Assembly (NCBI GenBank): GCA_002437735.1
Contig: DJRC01000091.1
Span: 9,733-16,254 of the forward strand
Direction: 5' to 3'
DNA length: 6,522 bases
Source: Oscillospiraceae bacterium UBA6370
Lineage (GTDB): Bacteria > Bacillota > Clostridia > Oscillospirales > Oscillospiraceae
Shown: positions 5,527 through 6,522 of the stretch, one piece after another
Numbering within the stretch: the stretch's first letter is position 1
Layout: every line of letters begins with the position of its first letter
The notes under the pieces: generated by a model
The model's database searches: none
The model's input: only the letters and a program-made list of their open reading frames with translations
Told to the model about the DNA's origin: nothing
Position numbers and translations under genes: made by a program

Positions 5527-6522
5527 TCAGTCGTTGATGGCGCTGAGCATTCCGAAGTATTTTTCGTGCTTTTCTTGATACTCGCGGTTGAACACCGGAT
5601 CGTTGCCCTGGTGCAGGCGGTGGATATACTCGTGGTGGCTGTTCATGACCGAGGGATCGAACTGCGAGATGGTGTAGACGCCGAGATTGGAGCATTGGTC
5701 GGCGATACGCTCGGCGTTGATGAGGATATCGAGGAACACGAGCCCCGCATAGACCGTACACTGTCCGTCGCGCAGGCGGCGGATGTGGTTGGTGCGGAGC
5801 GTCGCCACCATGTCGTCCACGACCTCCTCCACCGGCTCGATGCGGCGGGCGGTCTGCGCGTCCACGGCGGTGAAGCTGCGGTAGGCGTAGTCCATGATCT
5901 CGCGCAGCGCCTCGCCGAGCACTTGAAGCTCCTGCTGCGCGGTCTCGGAAAATTCGATACCCTTGCTGCGCAGCTCCTCGGCGTTCTCCGTGAGATTCAC
6001 GGCATAGTCGCCGATGCGCTCAAACTCGGAAAAGCATTGGATGTAGTAGTTCAGCAGGTCGTTGCCGTGTCCCGGCGGAACGTGGCTGGAGAGCTTGATG
6101 AGATAATTGTCCACGCTGTCGGCCAGCGCGTCGATGTGGTCCTCGTTGCGGTCGATCACGTCGATGGTATGCTGGTCGAAATGATGCAGCACATCCAGCG
6201 CGCTCATCACGCCCGTGCGCGCAAGGCGCGCCATGGCGCTGATGGCATCCGACGCCGCGGAGAGCGCCAACGCGGGCGAGGCGAAGAACTTCTCGTCGAG
6301 CTGGGAGAGCTCGTGGTCGACGTTCTCGCCGATCTGCTGATCGTCCTTGACGAGGACGCGGGAGAGCTTTTCAAACTGCCCGCACACCGGCAGAAGCAGG
6401 ACCGCAGTGGAAAGGCGGAAGATCGTGTGGACGTTCGCGATGGCGCCGGAGGTCATCGTCTGCCCCCACAGGCCGTCAAGCGCACCCGCATGGTGGAGGA
6501 CGGTCAGCGCCGTGATGATGAT
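5527..6522 (-). CDS. Na/Pi cotransporter family protein, C-terminal part with PhoU-like domain (partial, N-terminus off the right edge)
   Basis: The last 331 codons of a longer gene. The frame stays open to position 6522, so the first internal Met at 6456 is not the start: residues upstream (LTVLHHAGALDGLWGQT) continue the protein. The family (NptA/YjbB-like, about 550 residues) has a membrane part that carries phosphate with sodium and a cytoplasmic PhoU-like helical part. Here IANVHTIFRLSTAVLLLPV, encoded near 6390-6445, is the end of the last membrane region. The remainder, from about 6290 to 5600, is the PhoU-like domain with two metal-binding-type E/DxxRxxD motifs: EFERIGDYAVN (near 6000-6030) and NAERIADQCSN (near 5685-5720). 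It is convergent with the DHHW gene and shares its terminator; no functional link to that gene is implied. The membrane repeats with the QSSS motif lie outside the window. Confidence 0.9.
   Translation of the reverse strand: MIITALTVLHHAGALDGLWGQTMTSGAIANVHTIFRLSTAVLLLPVCGQFEKLSRVLVKDDQQIGENVDHELSQLDEKFFASPALALSAASDAISAMARLARTGVMSALDVLHHFDQHTIDVIDRNEDHIDALADSVDNYLIKLSSHVPPGHGNDLLNYYIQCFSEFERIGDYAVNLTENAEELRSKGIEFSETAQQELQVLGEALREIMDYAYRSFTAVDAQTARRIEPVEEVVDDMVATLRTNHIRRLRDGQCTVYAGLVFLDILINAERIADQCSNLGVYTISQFDPSVMNSHHEYIHRLHQGNDPVFNREYQEKHEKYFGMLSAIND

Noticed and set aside
5527..6456. A stand-alone 309-residue PhoU-like gene starting at 6456
   Set aside because: The frame is open to the window edge, the residues before Met continue a membrane protein of the Na/Pi family, and no ribosome binding site precedes 6456.

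Overview
This window looks like chromosomal DNA from a GC-rich, low-complexity-free gut-type Firmicute, most likely of the Oscillospiraceae/Ruminococcaceae sort. That placement is inferred from strong AGGAG-type ribosome binding sites, TTGACA/TATAAT-type promoters, a Gram-positive-style lipoprotein, an MBOAT plus DHHW gene pair, and accessory genes for selenium-dependent molybdenum hydroxylases. No taxonomic marker gene is present, so it is only a suggestion. Six genes fill the window. I see no tRNA, rRNA, insertion sequence, CRISPR array or clear sign of recent transfer.

Left third (1-2077, minus strand): a compact operon reading right to left, an XdhC/CoxI-family protein, then yqeC, then yqeB, which runs off the left edge. 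Genes are separated by 12 nt or overlap by 13 nt, each with its own good Shine-Dalgarno sequence. These three families are maturation factors for molybdenum hydroxylases of the xanthine dehydrogenase type that carry a labile selenium ligand. The hydroxylase itself and selD are not in the window and may lie beyond position 1.

Middle (2078-2276): a divergent intergenic region with two back-to-back sigma-A-type promoters. One drives the molybdenum operon leftward (extended -10), the other drives the rightward genes (perfect TTGACA, 17-bp spacer, TAAAAT). The rightward leader contains a small palindrome, GTCAC-TTTT-GTGAC.

Right-centre (2277-5475, plus strand): a three-gene cluster made of a small lipoprotein of unknown function, an AlgI-like membrane-bound O-acyltransferase (MBOAT), and a membrane-anchored DHHW/AlgJ-like SGNH-type protein. 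By analogy with AlgI/AlgJ/AlgX and PatA/PatB, the MBOAT would pass an acyl group (probably acetyl) across the membrane and the DHHW protein would place it on a cell-surface glycan. The glycan is unknown and the lipoprotein's role is open; this is the least described part of the window. A hairpin without a good U-tract separates the lipoprotein gene from the acyltransferase pair.

Right edge (5482-6522): a symmetric bidirectional terminator closes the acyltransferase cluster and also the convergent minus-strand gene. That gene is the C-terminal part of a Na/Pi-cotransporter-family protein with a PhoU-like domain, and it runs off the right edge.
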